Assembly: GCA_009760855.2 (NCBI GenBank)
Contig: WPIO01000065.1
Span: forward strand, 1,383,501 to 1,447,500
Origin: Cristatella mucedo
Lineage: Eukaryota > Bryozoa > Phylactolaemata > Cristatellidae
Direction of reading: 5' to 3'
Length of the DNA stretch: 64,000 nucleotides
Shown here: one piece after another, positions 10,746 to 21,408 of the stretch
Layout: each line of letters starts with the position of its first letter
Numbering within the stretch: position 1 is the first letter of the stretch
Notes under the pieces: model-generated
Databases searched by the model: none
Told to the model about the DNA's origin: nothing
The model's input: only the letters and a program-made list of their open reading frames with translations
Program-made: the position numbers and the translations under genes

Positions 10746-11451
10746 CAGTGGCTTGTAAAACAAATTAAAATTAACTAGCTCCTTAGTTCTGTCTCGGCTT
10801 GATTATTGTAATTTACTTTTGGCTGGGCGACCAAAGAAAGCTATTAGGCCACTGCAGCTGACTATGAATATGGCTGCAAGGCTAGTCTTCAAGTCCCAGA
10901 GGTTTCAGCACGTGTCTCCTTTGCTAAAAGAGCTAGGATGGATGCCGGTTGAGCAATGGATAAAGAGCAAAGTTCTTGCACTGACATACAAGGCCCGCCA
11001 CGGCTTGGCTCCTTCGTACCTAGCTGAACTGCTGCATCAGTTTCAGCCTGTTCGCGCCATCAGGTCCTGTGTGGACAATAAATTAGCTGTCCCATTCCTC
11101 CGCTTAAAGATCGTTGGCGACAGAAGCTTTAGCTCTGCAGGTCCTAGACTGTGGAACTCGCCTCCACAATTCTTATGCAACGACAACTACTATCCTACTG
11201 CCGACTATGGCTCATCCTTTTCAGCAGTCCTAAGCTGATACCTCCATGCTACTCACTACCTCAACCGTTCTCCTGACACTGCCATGCTTCCCACTTTCTC
11301 TTTGTTGTGTGAGACGAAGTCTGTTGGCTATCGAATGCGTACCGAAAGCCGCTTAGGCTGAGAGTGCACTATACAAAACTCTCTTGCATAACATCCACAT
11401 GGTCTTTATGACTTTGTGGAGTTACAGACGGAGATACATTACGTTACATAA
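10746..11451 (+). mobile_element. LINE family A, 5'-truncated copy
   Basis: This copy carries the last quarter of the LINE A second ORF and its 3' end. Clear blocks are 'MNMAARLVFKSQRFQHVSPL', 'LGWMPVEQWIKSKVLALTYK', 'AVPFLRLKIVGDRSFSSAGP' and 'RLWNSPPQFLCNDN'. It ends with 'GAGATACATTACGTTACAT', the family's ACATT-type tail. The frame stays open to a TGA at 11236-11238, earlier than in the long copy at 40.1-43.4 kb. Confidence 0.9.
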
Positions 11452-11772
11452 CATGGTAGCATAGTCAAGGCAGACTACTAGCCAAAATGTGGAACTGCCC
11501 ACCAGAAATACAGCCCAAGGCTAAGCACACGGATTATATCTGTACAGGTGGAAGTCATCCTTAAGTGAATATGCGAATACCTGTATAATGAGTGCATAAA
11601 TATTCACCACGCACAAAAAACTCTACCTTCGGGGCGTTTGCACAAAAATATGGAGATAAAGAAGATTGAAGCTGGGGGGTCACACAGGCTACGCTTTGCA
11701 ACAAGGTTTATTTATTGTAGGCTTGTGAGCTTAAGAGGTGGCTTAAAGCTTGTGATGATGCTTTAAAAAAAA

Positions 11773-11938
11773 ACATTAGCTGATTTAATAGCCATATCTG
11801 TATAGCAGCAGCAACAGCCTTAATGGCAATCACCACTGCAAGCTGTTGGAAATAAATGATCGCCCATTCTAGGGAGTTGACCCTAAACTCAGTCGTGAAG
11901 AGCAAGCACCTTACCTCCTTAGGTATAACGGCCTCTAC
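11773..11938 (-). mobile_element. tRNA-derived SINE family 1 copy
   Basis: The family tail 'TATTAAATCAGCTAATGT' (minus strand) is followed upstream by 'TAAGGCTGTTGCTGCTGCTA'. The tRNA-like head is diverged. It lies in the large intron between exons 15 and 16. Confidence 0.7.
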
Positions 11939-12299
11939 AGGCAAACCTATCATCAGTTCTCTTGTTTTACTGATATTGCTGTATTTTTCATCCCCTAAAT
12001 ACCACCCAATCCCAATAACGTAAATAGCACTCAACAGACTGGCTACTTGAAATTTTACATCCAAAAAATTGCTAGCAAAATCACTTGATACTAAACAATC
12101 ATAGAGGGATGCTAAGTTTGCAAACTTTAACAGTTCAGCAGTTGCACTAGGTAACAGATTTCGATTTGTTCTCTTCGGATCAAAACGTGTTTTCTTAATC
12201 AATCGTGCCAAAAATATGCAGAAAATAGCCTTTTCCCATAAAAATTGCTCCGCGGTAAAGAGCAAAATTTAGAAATTCTCTGGTTTTGCTGTTAAGCAC

Positions 12300-12415
12300 T
12301 GTGCTGCCGTAAGAACGGGTCTTAGCCAAGTGGGGGTCCGAGTCTTGCAGTGGGCGATCCTTTATTGCCTATGTTCTAGGTACAAGCACGATATCGCCCC
12401 AACAGATGGCTCTTG
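12300..12415 (+). mobile_element. SINE family 1 head fragment, plus orientation
   Basis: 'TCTTAGCCAAGTGGGGGTCC' (box A-like, fused close to box B) is followed by 'GCAGTGGGCGATCCTTTATT', the family 1 body. The copy decays after about 12,370. Confidence 0.55.
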
Positions 12416-12485
12416 GCCTTCATGATGCTCATATCTCAGTGACGTATAGCCTGACTCAATCGAGCTGAGCTTGTAATACATAAGT

Positions 12486-12634
12486 TAAGATCAGTTGATT
12501 CAACATCCTCATTAATATAGCAGCATAAAGGTCCAAGAAGCTTTCAACCCTATTTTCAGTAGGCAGTGAAGAATTGCTGGCTGCATAACTCGAACTTGCG
12601 ATTTGGGTGCCCCTGGGATAAAATAATTCATCTG
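12486..12634 (-). mobile_element. Divergent SINE family 1 copy
   Basis: It is collinear with family 1 on the minus strand: tail 'GTTGAATCAACTGATC', then 'TATAGCAGCATAAAGG'-type body (plus-strand view), then box-B-like 'CAAGTTCGAGTTATG'. It directly abuts the SINE family 2 copy at 12,635. Confidence 0.55.
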
Positions 12635-12785
12635 TATAGCATGCCAAGATAACTTAACCTCCATTCAAGCACTTCACATATGCCGCTAGGCTCGAGCTCA
12701 CGAACTCGGTCATCGAATGCATTCACCTTGACCTCGGTCGTTAATGCTAGCATCTTAACCATTGGTCCAAACTAGCAGGTCATGG
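12635..12785 (-). mobile_element. SINE family 2 copy (tRNA head, LINE-like tail)
   Basis: In the minus-strand tRNA-like head, box A is 'TTTGGACCAATGGTTAAGAT' and box B 'GTGAGCTCGAGCC'. The tail 'GAAGTGCTTGAATGGAGG' followed by 'GCATGCTATACAGATG' is the degraded LINE B terminal module. Confidence 0.65.
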
Positions 12786-12839
12786 ACTCGAGTCTGTAAC
12801 TGTTATCTTAACTGTCTCCAAGGGCGATCTAATTTTTTT

Positions 12840-13395
12840 CATAAGTTTCTGTAAGCACGGTAGTATAAACAACTCCGTGTCACTATAACATCCTAATTGG
12901 GCTCTTCCCTCTCCTTTTCCACTGCCACTGCCATGTTTTACCTCTCTGGTCTACTTCTCTTTTTTCTTCATTCTCTCCTCAATTCATCTTCACAACTCAA
13001 CCCTGCTTAATTCACCCCGAAACTAACCTGTCATTCTAAAATGACGATTACACTTTTAATTCCCACACTTATAGCCCTCGTTAGAAGTGGCCTACATTTA
13101 CTATCCCATAACTAAAACAAAGAGATCTTTGGGTTACGTGGTGTCCCTGTGCCACATATCAGGAAGGCCGTTGAAAAGCCGGTCATTAATAAGTCAACAC
13201 TGGACAAGAACAACTTAATTAACTTCTGCTCTCAGTCCGAATTAAGGGCCAATCACTCCAAAAATATGGCTCGTTTAAAGACCTCTGGTAAAGTGTTCGA
13301 ACTTAACGACAGAGTTCGTGAGTTTGCGTGCTTCGGCAGGCAACTCTTTTTTATCTGATGCAAGCAGGTGAACACTTATGAAGCTCTTCTGCTAA
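12840..13395. other. Nothing recognised
   Basis: This is intronic sequence. A 69-codon plus-strand frame (13,149-13,358) has no recognisable motif, and there is a pyrimidine-rich patch at 12,905-12,985. Confidence 0.35.
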
Positions 13396-14760
13396 AATGT
13401 CACATATCTCCCTCTGTAACTCCACAAAGCCATAAAGACCATGTGGGTGTTACGCAAGAGAGTTTTGTGTAGCGCACTCACGGCCTAAGCGGCTTTCGGT
13501 ACGCATTCGGTAGCCAACAGACTTCATCTCACACAACAAAGAGAAAGTGAGAAGCATAGCTGAGTCAGGAGAGCAGTTGAGGTAGTGAGTAACATGAAAG
13601 TAGACGCTCAGAACCGCTGGATAGTATTTGCTATAGTCGGCAGTAGGAGAGTAGTTGTCGTTGCATAAGAATTGTGGAAGCGAGTTCCACAGTCTAGGAC
13701 CTGCAGAGCTAAAGCTTCTGTCGCCAACGATCTTTAAGCGGAGGAATGGAACAGCTAATTTATTGTCCACACAGGACCTGAGGGCACGAGGCTGAAACTG
13801 GTGCAGCAGTTCAACTAGATATGCAGGAGCCAAGCCGTGGCAGGTCTTGTGAGTCAGTGTAAGAACTTTGCTCTGTATCCGTTGATCAACCGGTAGCCAT
13901 TCTAGCTCTTTTTGCCAAGGATGGTCAAACGTCTGGAATTTGCAAACTAGCCTTGCAGCCATATTCATAGCCAGCTGCAGTGGCCTAGTGGTTTTCCGGT
14001 AGCAAAACCAAAAGGGAATTACAATAAGCTAGCCAAGACAGAACTAAGGAGCTAGTTAAATTTGTATGCAAGCCAAGTGGAACACAGTTCCTAATCTTAG
14101 ATAGGGATCGGACGTGGTGGCTAGCTGAGGAAGCAGTCTTTTAAGAAAGCTTTAAAAATGTAGGCAGCTGTCGAAGACCACGCCTAAATTCCGAACACAC
14201 AGTGATGGTCACACAACCGCATCACCTATTAAAAGAGCACAACCCATCTAGTCCAGCCACATGCTTAGCGTGTCCTATGAGCAGCAGTTCTGTTTTATCG
14301 TCGTTGAGTGTAAGGGAAATCTGCCTACATCCAGGATCGAATGTCGGCAAGCATTCAGTTTATCAGTCGCTGCAGCAGATGTTGACGGTGATTGATATCG
14401 GTTTAAATGACAAACACAGCTGAGCATCGTCAGCATAAATTCCGTAGGCCTGAATCACTATACCCAGAGGTTGAGTATACATGGAAAACAGCTAAGGACC
14501 GAGGACAGACCCTTGATGGACTCTACAGGTGACTGGTCTGGTGGATGAGATCTGACCCCCACACGACGACACGGATTGAATACGATCGGGCAAATATGAT
14601 TTAAACCAGGCCACTGCCTCGTCTGCCAGACCGATCGCTGTTCTCAATCGTTCTAGTAGGACATCGTGATCAATGGTGTCGAAGGCAGCAGATAGGTCTA
14701 GCAGCGCTAGGGAAGTGACAGTCCTGCATAGGATGCTATTGGTTATACAGAGAAGAGTGC
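13396..14760 (-). mobile_element. LINE family A, 5'-truncated copy with decayed RT
   Basis: The 3' end faces 13,396, where 'AACTCCACAAAG' and the rest of the LINE A 3' UTR are readable. C-terminal coding is clear at 13,968-13,450 ('MNMAARLVCKFQ', 'LEWLPVDQRIQSKVLTLTHK'). Further along come decayed RT blocks up to the '[13 protein letters not shown]' region at about 14,665-14,715, where the copy breaks off. There are several frameshifts. Confidence 0.88.
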
Positions 14761-15671
14761 AGCGAATAAATAAGCTGTCAAATAAGCAGAAATTCAGTTT
14801 TATTTTACAGCACCACCGTGAGTGTGTAGCAACCTTCTCAAGATTGCTAACTTATGTAAGTTTCTACTAGTTCTGATGGATCTCACAGATGTGTGTGATA
14901 CCATTTATAATCTAAGATAACCAATTTCTTCTTGAGCACCTATCGTCTCAAGTGCACATCACTGGTACTGCACTTTAGTGGTTTAGGTCCTATCACAATG
15001 GAAAATTTTGGAGCTTAGACAACAACGGCCAGGTCATTAAAGGACATTTTGAAGTACTTATAGGTCTACTATTATCCAAAGCGATACTCTTTTTCTAATT
15101 AACACCACCGTCAAGCACATTCATGGCTTTAATTTCAGTGCAGATGATGCTAAGCCCTACCGGTACTTTGACCCCGGCCTTCCAATGGTGCAGGCTCCTC
15201 TTTCCTTGCAGCTCGCACTGCCCATATTCTAATTTGGATGACGGCTAACTTTCCATAACTCAAAGGCAACAAAATTAACACAATAGCAATAAGAAAACCT
15301 TAGCAATACCTAAAACTGGTACACCTTACCCTCAACACCAGACTCGGTCAGCACTCAGTCAGGTCTCTCCAGAAGCATCTGCATGAAATCAGAGCCTTGC
15401 CATATAAAAATGGCCTGGCTTAGATATTCGTATCACAGCCAAGTTAATCTAAACAGCATTGTGGGATCAATATGTGCTTCTTTGTTCTCACTCTTAAAAG
15501 TCTTCCTATTTGTGCAGAAAGACACCTATAGATGATGCAAAATCTGCAGCTAGTCATATCTATCGTGATCATCATGGTTGCTACAGTATGTCTCTTCTTT
15601 CTGACTTGCACTGGCTTCTCATCAGAATGATGCACCTACATCACGATGCTGCTGCCCATGTTTAGATCCCT

Positions 15672-16010
15672 TCATTCACTTGCTCAGGCATACACTATCT
15701 GAAATACTTAATCCTCGAGCCTCTCCTCCCCCACATCACCCTCTTCCGAATTACTAATACTAGCTGATTTAACAGCCTATTTTTGTATAGCGACAGAAGA
15801 GCATTTACGGCTATCACCACCGCTTGCAGTGGCGATAAAGGATAGCCCACCACATGATTCGAACCCACGACCTCGGGGCCGAGGTCGTCAAAAGCAACCG
15901 CCTTATCTAGTGAGCCATTACGGCTCACCGAATTTCACTTGCTCAGACAAACTCAATCTGAAATACTTAATCCCCGAACCTCTCCTCCACCACCTCACCA
16001 TCTTCTGAAT
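15672..16010. repeat. 78-bp direct duplication split by a SINE
   Basis: The segment beginning 'TTCACTTGCTCAGGCA' at 15,672-15,750 recurs as 'TTCACTTGCTCAGACA' at 15,934-16,010 with about a dozen mismatches. Both end in a 'CTTC-GAAT' motif. The SINE lies exactly at the junction, flanked by the 7-bp repeat CCGAATT. Confidence 0.8.
15756..15926 (-). mobile_element. tRNA-derived SINE family 1, long-palindrome subfamily, with target-site duplication
   Basis: This is a full-length copy. The minus-strand head 'TGGCTCACTAGATAAGGC' (box A) is followed by the extended palindrome 'CGACCTCGG'/'CCGAGGTCG', box B 'GGGTTCGAATCATG', the body, and tail 'TTAAATCAGCTAGTATT'. CCGAATT occurs at both edges as a target-site duplication. 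Confidence 0.9.
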
Positions 16011-16230
16011 CCGGTCCATTAGCTGGATGATTCAAGTGCGTTTGTTGACAAGTCGGGCCACCCAGCTCAAAGGTCTTCAGACACTTTCAAAATTTCTCGG
16101 AAGCCTACACACAACAAATTCAGTGATCAAATTTTTAATTAATGTCCAAGACTGTGGTCGGAGTAAAAAAAACTACACCAAGATTTGGGCTATTCCGAAG
16201 GTGCGATTAGGAAGCGGCACCCACAACCAT

Positions 16231-16399
16231 AAATAATATTAGCTGATTTAACAGACTCATTTGTATAGCAGCAGAAGAGCCTTAATTGCCATCACCACCG
16301 CTTGCAGTTGGCAACAAAGGATCGTCGACTGCATGATTCGAACCCACGACCTCGGTCGTGAAGAGCAAGCACCTCTCCTCCTGGGCTATCACGGCCCTT
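16231..16399 (-). mobile_element. tRNA-derived SINE family 1, short-palindrome subfamily
   Basis: Minus-strand order: 'TAGCCCAGGAGGAGAGGTGC' (box A), 'CACGACCGAGGTCGTG' arm, box B 'GGGTTCGAATC', body, then tail 'GTTAAATCAGCTAATATT'. It is only about 300 bp from the copy at 15,756 but belongs to the other arm-length type. Confidence 0.88.
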
Positions 16400-16871
16400 C
16401 TGTGAGTCACTCTTTGGCATTAGTGGTAACTTTATTGAATGGGACCGTTTGTTAGACATGAGAAGGATTTTTTCTCATTGAAAAGACATAATCGATCTTA
16501 TTTGTAATCGTCCCATCCATATTGTCATTATTTTGCTTACGGCCAATGACATGCCTACCGATAAAAACCAGCAGCAGCTAAGCTAAAAATAAGAGTCACA
16601 TTACAATGTAAAGAGTTCTTAGCAAGTACATAACTTGATTCAATGAAAGTGTCTTGTAAATGCTCACACGGATCTGTTTTACATTTGACAAATATTTTTG
16701 GAGATGCATCTCGGCACTGTCATAGTCTTATAGAGGATGGCATATAGCAATCAAAAATATGAGAAAGCAAGCACTCCCACAGCACAGATTGAACGAAAGT
16801 GAATGCTAAGCTTGCCGTGCCCTAATATTACCCTGTACAGTAACACAGACAAGAACTTGGAAGACGCCCAC

Positions 16872-17028
16872 CTGATACCACTTAACAGACCGGTGTCCGG
16901 TGGTGGTGGTCGATTGCAGTAAAGCAGCTTGAGAATCAGCTCCAGCCGTCGAAGTCCACTTGCCACATAGCTGCCAGCCTCAGTTGCCCACAGCCAGCCA
17001 CGGCGGTTATCGCCATACCACAAAAGCC
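16872..17028 (-). CDS. KIDINS220: KIDINS220 exon 15: KAP segment after first helix pair
   Basis: The exon is 157 bp, phase 1 in ('TACTTATCAG'), phase 2 out. It encodes 'LLWYGDNRRGWLWATEAGSY', then 'GLRRLELILKLLYCNRPPPP', matching the vertebrate '[20 protein letters not shown]' and 'YLELLLKLMFVNPPELP' pattern. I placed the donor at 'ATCAG|GTGGGC' because the join then reads 'LLSGISFIFAES', which aligns to the family without a gap. The open frame itself continues about 40 codons further. Confidence 0.88.
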
Positions 17029-17209
17029 CTGATAAGTAAAAGAAACCTCAGACACTTGGCGACAGTGGTTTTGCTTCTTACAGCGTGGAGCCTACACGAA
17101 TGAAATCCCACAGTCTTAACTGTAAGCAATATTAGTGCAGCTTCGGGTGGGTAAAGCCGCTAGGCAGCAGTGGTGCTATGGTAACGGGAAGACACCGCTG
17201 GCAGCATAC

Positions 17210-17389
17210 CTTGAGCCATATACAGCAGCACAAACAATCCAAAGCCAATCGGCACTCCGGCTTCCCACATCCATGCAAGAGACGTCATTAGACCAATCAA
17301 GAATGAAGAGATGAAGGAGATGGCAAAAGTGAGCCAGGACAGGGTGAAGTATTCATTCGTGGCATTCCTTGTGAATGCAGTCATGTCCT
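17210..17389 (-). CDS. KIDINS220: KIDINS220 exon 14: first pair of membrane helices
   Basis: The exon is 180 bp, phase 1/1 ('TTTGTAG' acceptor, 'CTCAAG|GTATGC' donor). After the hydrophilic start 'EDMTAFTRNATNEY' come two hydrophobic segments, 'SWLTFAISFISSFLIGLMTS' and 'VPIGFGLFVLLYMAQ'. In KAP NTPases such helices are inserted between Walker A and B and hold the NTPase at the cytosolic face of the membrane. Confidence 0.92.
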
Positions 17390-18234
17390 CTACAAATACA
17401 TTTGCTGTGCTAGCACACCACCGCACATTAGACGAGCTTTGCTAAAGCAATCACTGCCTACACTAGTTTGATAGTACAACAATGAAAAATATTCACTCAG
17501 CTAAATTCAAAAAAGTGGCCAAGTCCTCATGTAATAATTGTCACGCAAAAATATACAACCACAGAAACAATCTCACAAGACAAAGCTACTGCCTGAAACG
17601 GGTTCGCACATATTCAGGAAAGGTAAGATTAAACATATCGGCTCATAGACGTCTTAAATCAGCCTTTCAGTCCATGTCTACAATTGAATCTACATTGCCA
17701 CTCTATATCTTATCTAGTACTACCACATATGTTCTCTCTCTCACTCTCATTTTTGTAACCTCATGCTTGCTGCTTTACTATTGCCTCTTACTAGCCCGGC
17801 ATTGCTGTCCAAATTATCACTCCAAACATTCTGGCATATTAGCAACCTCAGAGTCGAACTCGGAAGTTCTAGGATGGCACGGCAAAGCTAGCGTATTACA
17901 GAAATACTGCGACCATCTTCTCTGAGCTCGACATGCAGTGACAACGAATAGCAAGACCGAGAGCTGTTAAGAATTCACACACAAGGATTTACTTGCAAGA
18001 AAAAGGAGGAGGGGATCAAATATAAAGATGCTTTAGAGGTATGTTACACACCTCCAGAGGCTTAAGAAAGGTATCGAGCATGATCGCAAATGAATTTACT
18101 TGAACTTGGCATTACTGTAGAGCAAGGCAGCAAGCAAACGAAAACCTATGGTAAATTACGCAAAGCAAGGCTAACATTCAGAGAAGCAGAGTGAGAGTTC
18201 ACGAGTGCAAGCTCGAGTGCAATCGCGCAATCAT
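17390..18234. other. Intronic, nothing recognised
   Basis: A 147-codon plus-strand frame (17,482-17,925) has one hydrophobic stretch but no family resemblance and no coding-type bias. I treat it as chance. Confidence 0.4.
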
Positions 18235-18590
18235 TATTCACACCTAGCTGAACTACTGCACCACTTTAAGTCTCCTCGTGCCATCGGGCTCTCTATAGAC
18301 AATAAATTAGCTGTTCGATTTCTATGCTTAAAGACCGCTGGCGACTGAAGTTTCTGCTCTGCATGTTTTAGATTGTGGAACTCACTTCTTTTGCAACAGC
18401 ATATAACATCCTGCCCCTGACTGTGGCACATTCTTTCCAGCCGTCCTGAGCTGCTACTTCCTTGCTACTAACTTGATCGACTGCCATACCGACTCAGCTA
18501 TGCTTCTTGCTTTCTCTTTGTTGCATGAGATGAAGTCTATGGGCTACCATATGCACACAGAAAGCCGGCTTGGATGTCGCAATCCATCTT
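18235..18590 (+). mobile_element. LINE family A 3' fragment
   Basis: The copy starts in 'CACCTAGCTGAACTACTGCA' (the 'YLAELLHQF' region) and continues through the 'DNKLAV' and 'LLHEMKS' region to 'CAGAAAGCCGGCTTGG'. Small deletions break the frame, and the terminal ACATT tail is missing. Confidence 0.8.
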
Positions 18591-19165
18591 CCCATAAACG
18601 ACAAGAAACTGAGCTTCTATTAATTAATTGGCATGAATGGTCTTATATCAATGGTTCAGGATTTTAGTATCAGGCTAAACGACACCGTGGTCCAGCCGTC
18701 CGACTCTACTCCAAATCTTAATGGCGTCATCAACAGTGAGCTTAACTACTGGCAAAACACAAAAAGACCGACTAGGGGGGTTTCATTTAACACAAATTCT
18801 GCTACATAAAAGTTTGCTTCTTAAATTGCTCGATCGAGTATTAGCTTCATGTCAAGACTTGCTGGTCGGACTACAAAACTCACTTTTCGACTGACTACCC
18901 ATAAAAAACCCAGGCTTGCCCTATCAATAAACTCGTGTAGAACTGTGCAGCTTGGCTTGCTTGCTGGAGCAAGCATTGCAACAAGGTAATACCACTGCTC
19001 AACAAGCTCCAATAAATATTAGAAACCCAAATGCGGGTACCAACAGGCTGGATTGAAAACACCCATCACTATACTTGTGCCTCGTAAAGCAATGCAGTTC
19101 AGAGGGAGTATTTAGACCAACTGTTATTCGGCGTGCAGCCACACCAACCCGGTATTGCACGGTCG

Positions 19166-20185
19166 ATGATGTATCTCCGTCAGTAACTCCACAAAGTCAT
19201 AAAGACCATGTGAGTGTTACGCAGGAGAGTTTTGTATAGCGCACTCACAGCCTAAGCGGCTTTCGGTACACATTCGGTAGCCAACAGACTTCGTCTCACG
19301 CAACAAAGAGAAAGTGAGAAGCATAGCAGAGTCAGGAGAGCAGTTGAGGTAGTGAGTAGCATAGAAGTAGCAGTTCAGGACCGCTGAAAAAGATGTGCCA
19401 TAGTCGGCAGTTGGAGAGTAGTTGTCGTTGCGTAAGAATTGTGGAAGCGAGTTCCACAGTCTAGGACCTGCAGAGCTAAAGCTTCTGTCGCCAACTGTCT
19501 TTAAGCAGAGGAAAGGGACAGCTAATTTATTGTCCACACAGGACCTGAGGGCGCGAACAGGCTGAAACTGATGCAGCAGTTCAGCTAGGTACGAAGGAGC
19601 CAAGCCGTGGAGGGCCTTGTGGGTCAGCGTAAGAACTTTGCTCTGTATCCTTTGCTCAACCGGCAACCATCCTAGCTCTTTCAGCAGAGGTGACACGTGC
19701 TCAAACCGCTGGGACTTGAAGACCAGCCTTGCAGCCATATTCATAGTCCACTGTAGTGGCATAATAGCTTTCTTTGGTAGCCCAGCCAAAAGGGAATTAC
19801 AATAATCAAGCCGAGACAGAACTAAAGAGCTAGTTAAATTTTTTACAAGCCACTGTGGGAGACAGCTTCTGATCTTGGATAGGGATCGGATGTGATGGCT
19901 AGCTGTAGAGGCAGTCTTCTGAATGAAGCTTTTGAAATTGAGGCAGCTGTCGAACACGACACCTAGATTACGAGCACGAGGTGAAGGTCGCACAATAGCA
20001 TCACCTATTAGAACAGCAAAGCCTTTTAATCCAGCCACACGCTTAGGGTGTCCTATGAGAAGCAGTTCGGTTTTATCGTCATTTAATTTCAGGAAGTTTT
20101 CCGACATCCAGGATCGAATATCGGCAAGGCAAGCATTCAGTTTCTCAGTTGATGCAGCAGATTCCGACGGTTTAAATGATCACGG
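19166..20185 (-). mobile_element. LINE family A, 5'-truncated copy with a 296-codon open frame
   Basis: The 3' end is at 19,166. An uninterrupted minus-strand frame (20,107-19,217) starts 'MSENFLKLNDDKTELLLIGH', just after the RT catalytic core. It runs to the same C-terminus as the long copy ('CECAIQNSPA'). Near-identity to 40.1-43.4 kb and the open frame mark it as young. It breaks off near 20,185 before the YADD core, so it cannot be autonomous. Confidence 0.92.
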
Positions 20186-20582
20186 ACTTGGGCTCCATTG
20201 CCCCAAGCTCTTCGACCCATCTCCTAGAAAGATTGAAGTTTGGCTAAAACTAGTTGTTCGGCATTAAAAAAAACAATGGATTTAGATCATTGACCTGCAT
20301 TTTACTGACGGCTTATTATGTCCCTATCTGTGACTTTTTAATAGCTATTGGTTCAAGCTTGTGTGATGTTAACATGCTTTGACAGCTAATATACACTTGC
20401 TTGGTTGCTGGTGAATGACTGCTGGCTTTCTTATTAAATTTGCTCATTCACTGTGCACTAGAATTTATTCAAAATAAAAGGTGGCACAGTTGCTCTAGGT
20501 ATGCTTGCCTACCAGCATAGAGGCACACAGACAAAGGTGAACACATAGACAAGCTCGCGCGCACACACGTGCACTCCCTCAC

Positions 20583-20593
20583 ACACACTCACA

Positions 20594-20665
<72 letters not shown>
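20583..20665. repeat. (CA)n microsatellite
   Basis: About 40 nearly pure CA units. Open frames of poly-His/Thr or poly-Cys/Val across it are artefacts. Confidence 0.97.
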
Positions 20666-20666
<1 letters not shown>

Positions 20667-20814
20667 CTGCTGTGATGTGATGGAAAATGAAAATACTCAT
20701 GGCCGTTCTGCTGCTTTGCTGACCTGTCAGATAACTGTGCTACTACATGTTCAAATGGCATGTCAAAAAGAAATATGATGCTTATGCAATGTTACATAAT
20801 TATACCGGGAACGA

Positions 20815-21118
20815 GTTGCTGCCATACGATTGAATGTACCATGCCTTCAGTTGATATGCTCCCAAAGCCTGAAATTCACTCCCGGCAGACGAACGACACC
20901 TCCTGACTTGACGAAATTCAAAAGAGCTAAAGTGCATCTGTTCATCACAGCATATACTGGTTCCGTATGAACTGTCATTTGTCTGTTTATGTGTGTTGAC
21001 ACTGTGCATATTATCACTAACCAATCGATGTTACTTTTCGAGCACATCTAAAGTGCCTAGAAAGAGACTTAGTTCTCACACTACACAAATTTCTTACTAT
21101 TTTATTTTTATTATTATT
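20815..21118 (+). mobile_element. LINE family B 3' fragment
   Basis: The 'CTCCCAAAGCCTGAAATTCA' block (PKAWNS region) is followed by 'GTGCATCTGTTCATCACAGC', the 3' UTR, the hairpin remnant ('AAGTGCCTAGAAAGAGACTT') and a TTATTTTTATTATTATTG tail. It lies about 125 bp from the donor of KIDINS220 exon 13. Confidence 0.8.
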
Positions 21119-21243
21119 GCATCAGCTTTACATTCGACAAGTAGCACCATTTGAGTATCGAAAACATTATTTTGGGCGTCGGATTCTGCAATCAAACGTA
21201 GCAAGCTAAATCGGTTCGCAATCCGAAAGCAGACCTGGGTTAC

Positions 21244-21408
21244 CTCTGAGCTTAGACAGCATGAATGATTTGCCACTACCCCACTTGGCATACAGACCGA
21301 CTGTCATGGGAGTAGCTAGAGTAGGCGAGCTGAGAACGTCGGCCAGTGCACTACTGTACAGCTCGTAGCCAAGTTGACTCTCCACTGTCTCGGCATCATT
21401 CAAGGAGC
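21244..21408 (-). CDS. KIDINS220: KIDINS220 exon 13: KAP Walker A
   Basis: The exon is 165 bp, phase 1/1. The acceptor 'TTGTTGCAG' is followed by 'SLNDAETVESQLGYELYSSA', then 'LADVLSSPTLATPMTVGLYA' and the P-loop 'KWGSGKSFMLSKL'. GxxxxGKS binds the nucleotide phosphate. 'GYELYSSALADVL' is the diagnostic KAP lead-in, near-identical to vertebrate KIDINS220. The donor is 'TCAGAG|GTAACC'. Confidence 0.96.

Larger units (their letters stand above)
14920..16025 (+). mobile_element. Old LINE family B fragment, interrupted by a SINE
   Basis: Landmarks of LINE B on the plus strand are very decayed. 'GGTACTGCACTTTAGTGGTTTAGGTCCTATC' territory is at 14,960-14,993, and 'CAGATGATGCTAAGC' (the YADD region) at 15,140-15,155. 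'CACTGGCTTCTCATCAGA' lies at 15,607-15,625. The stretch after 15,672 is tandemly duplicated and split by a SINE at 15,756-15,926. Confidence 0.65.

Noticed and set aside
17482-17925. 147-codon plus-strand frame with a hydrophobic stretch
   Set aside because: No family resemblance, no splice context, and antisense within a KIDINS220 intron.
20509-20778. Poly-Cys/Val and poly-His/Thr open frames
   Set aside because: Products of the CA repeat, not genes. The same applies to 33,696-34,133 and 49,770-50,115.
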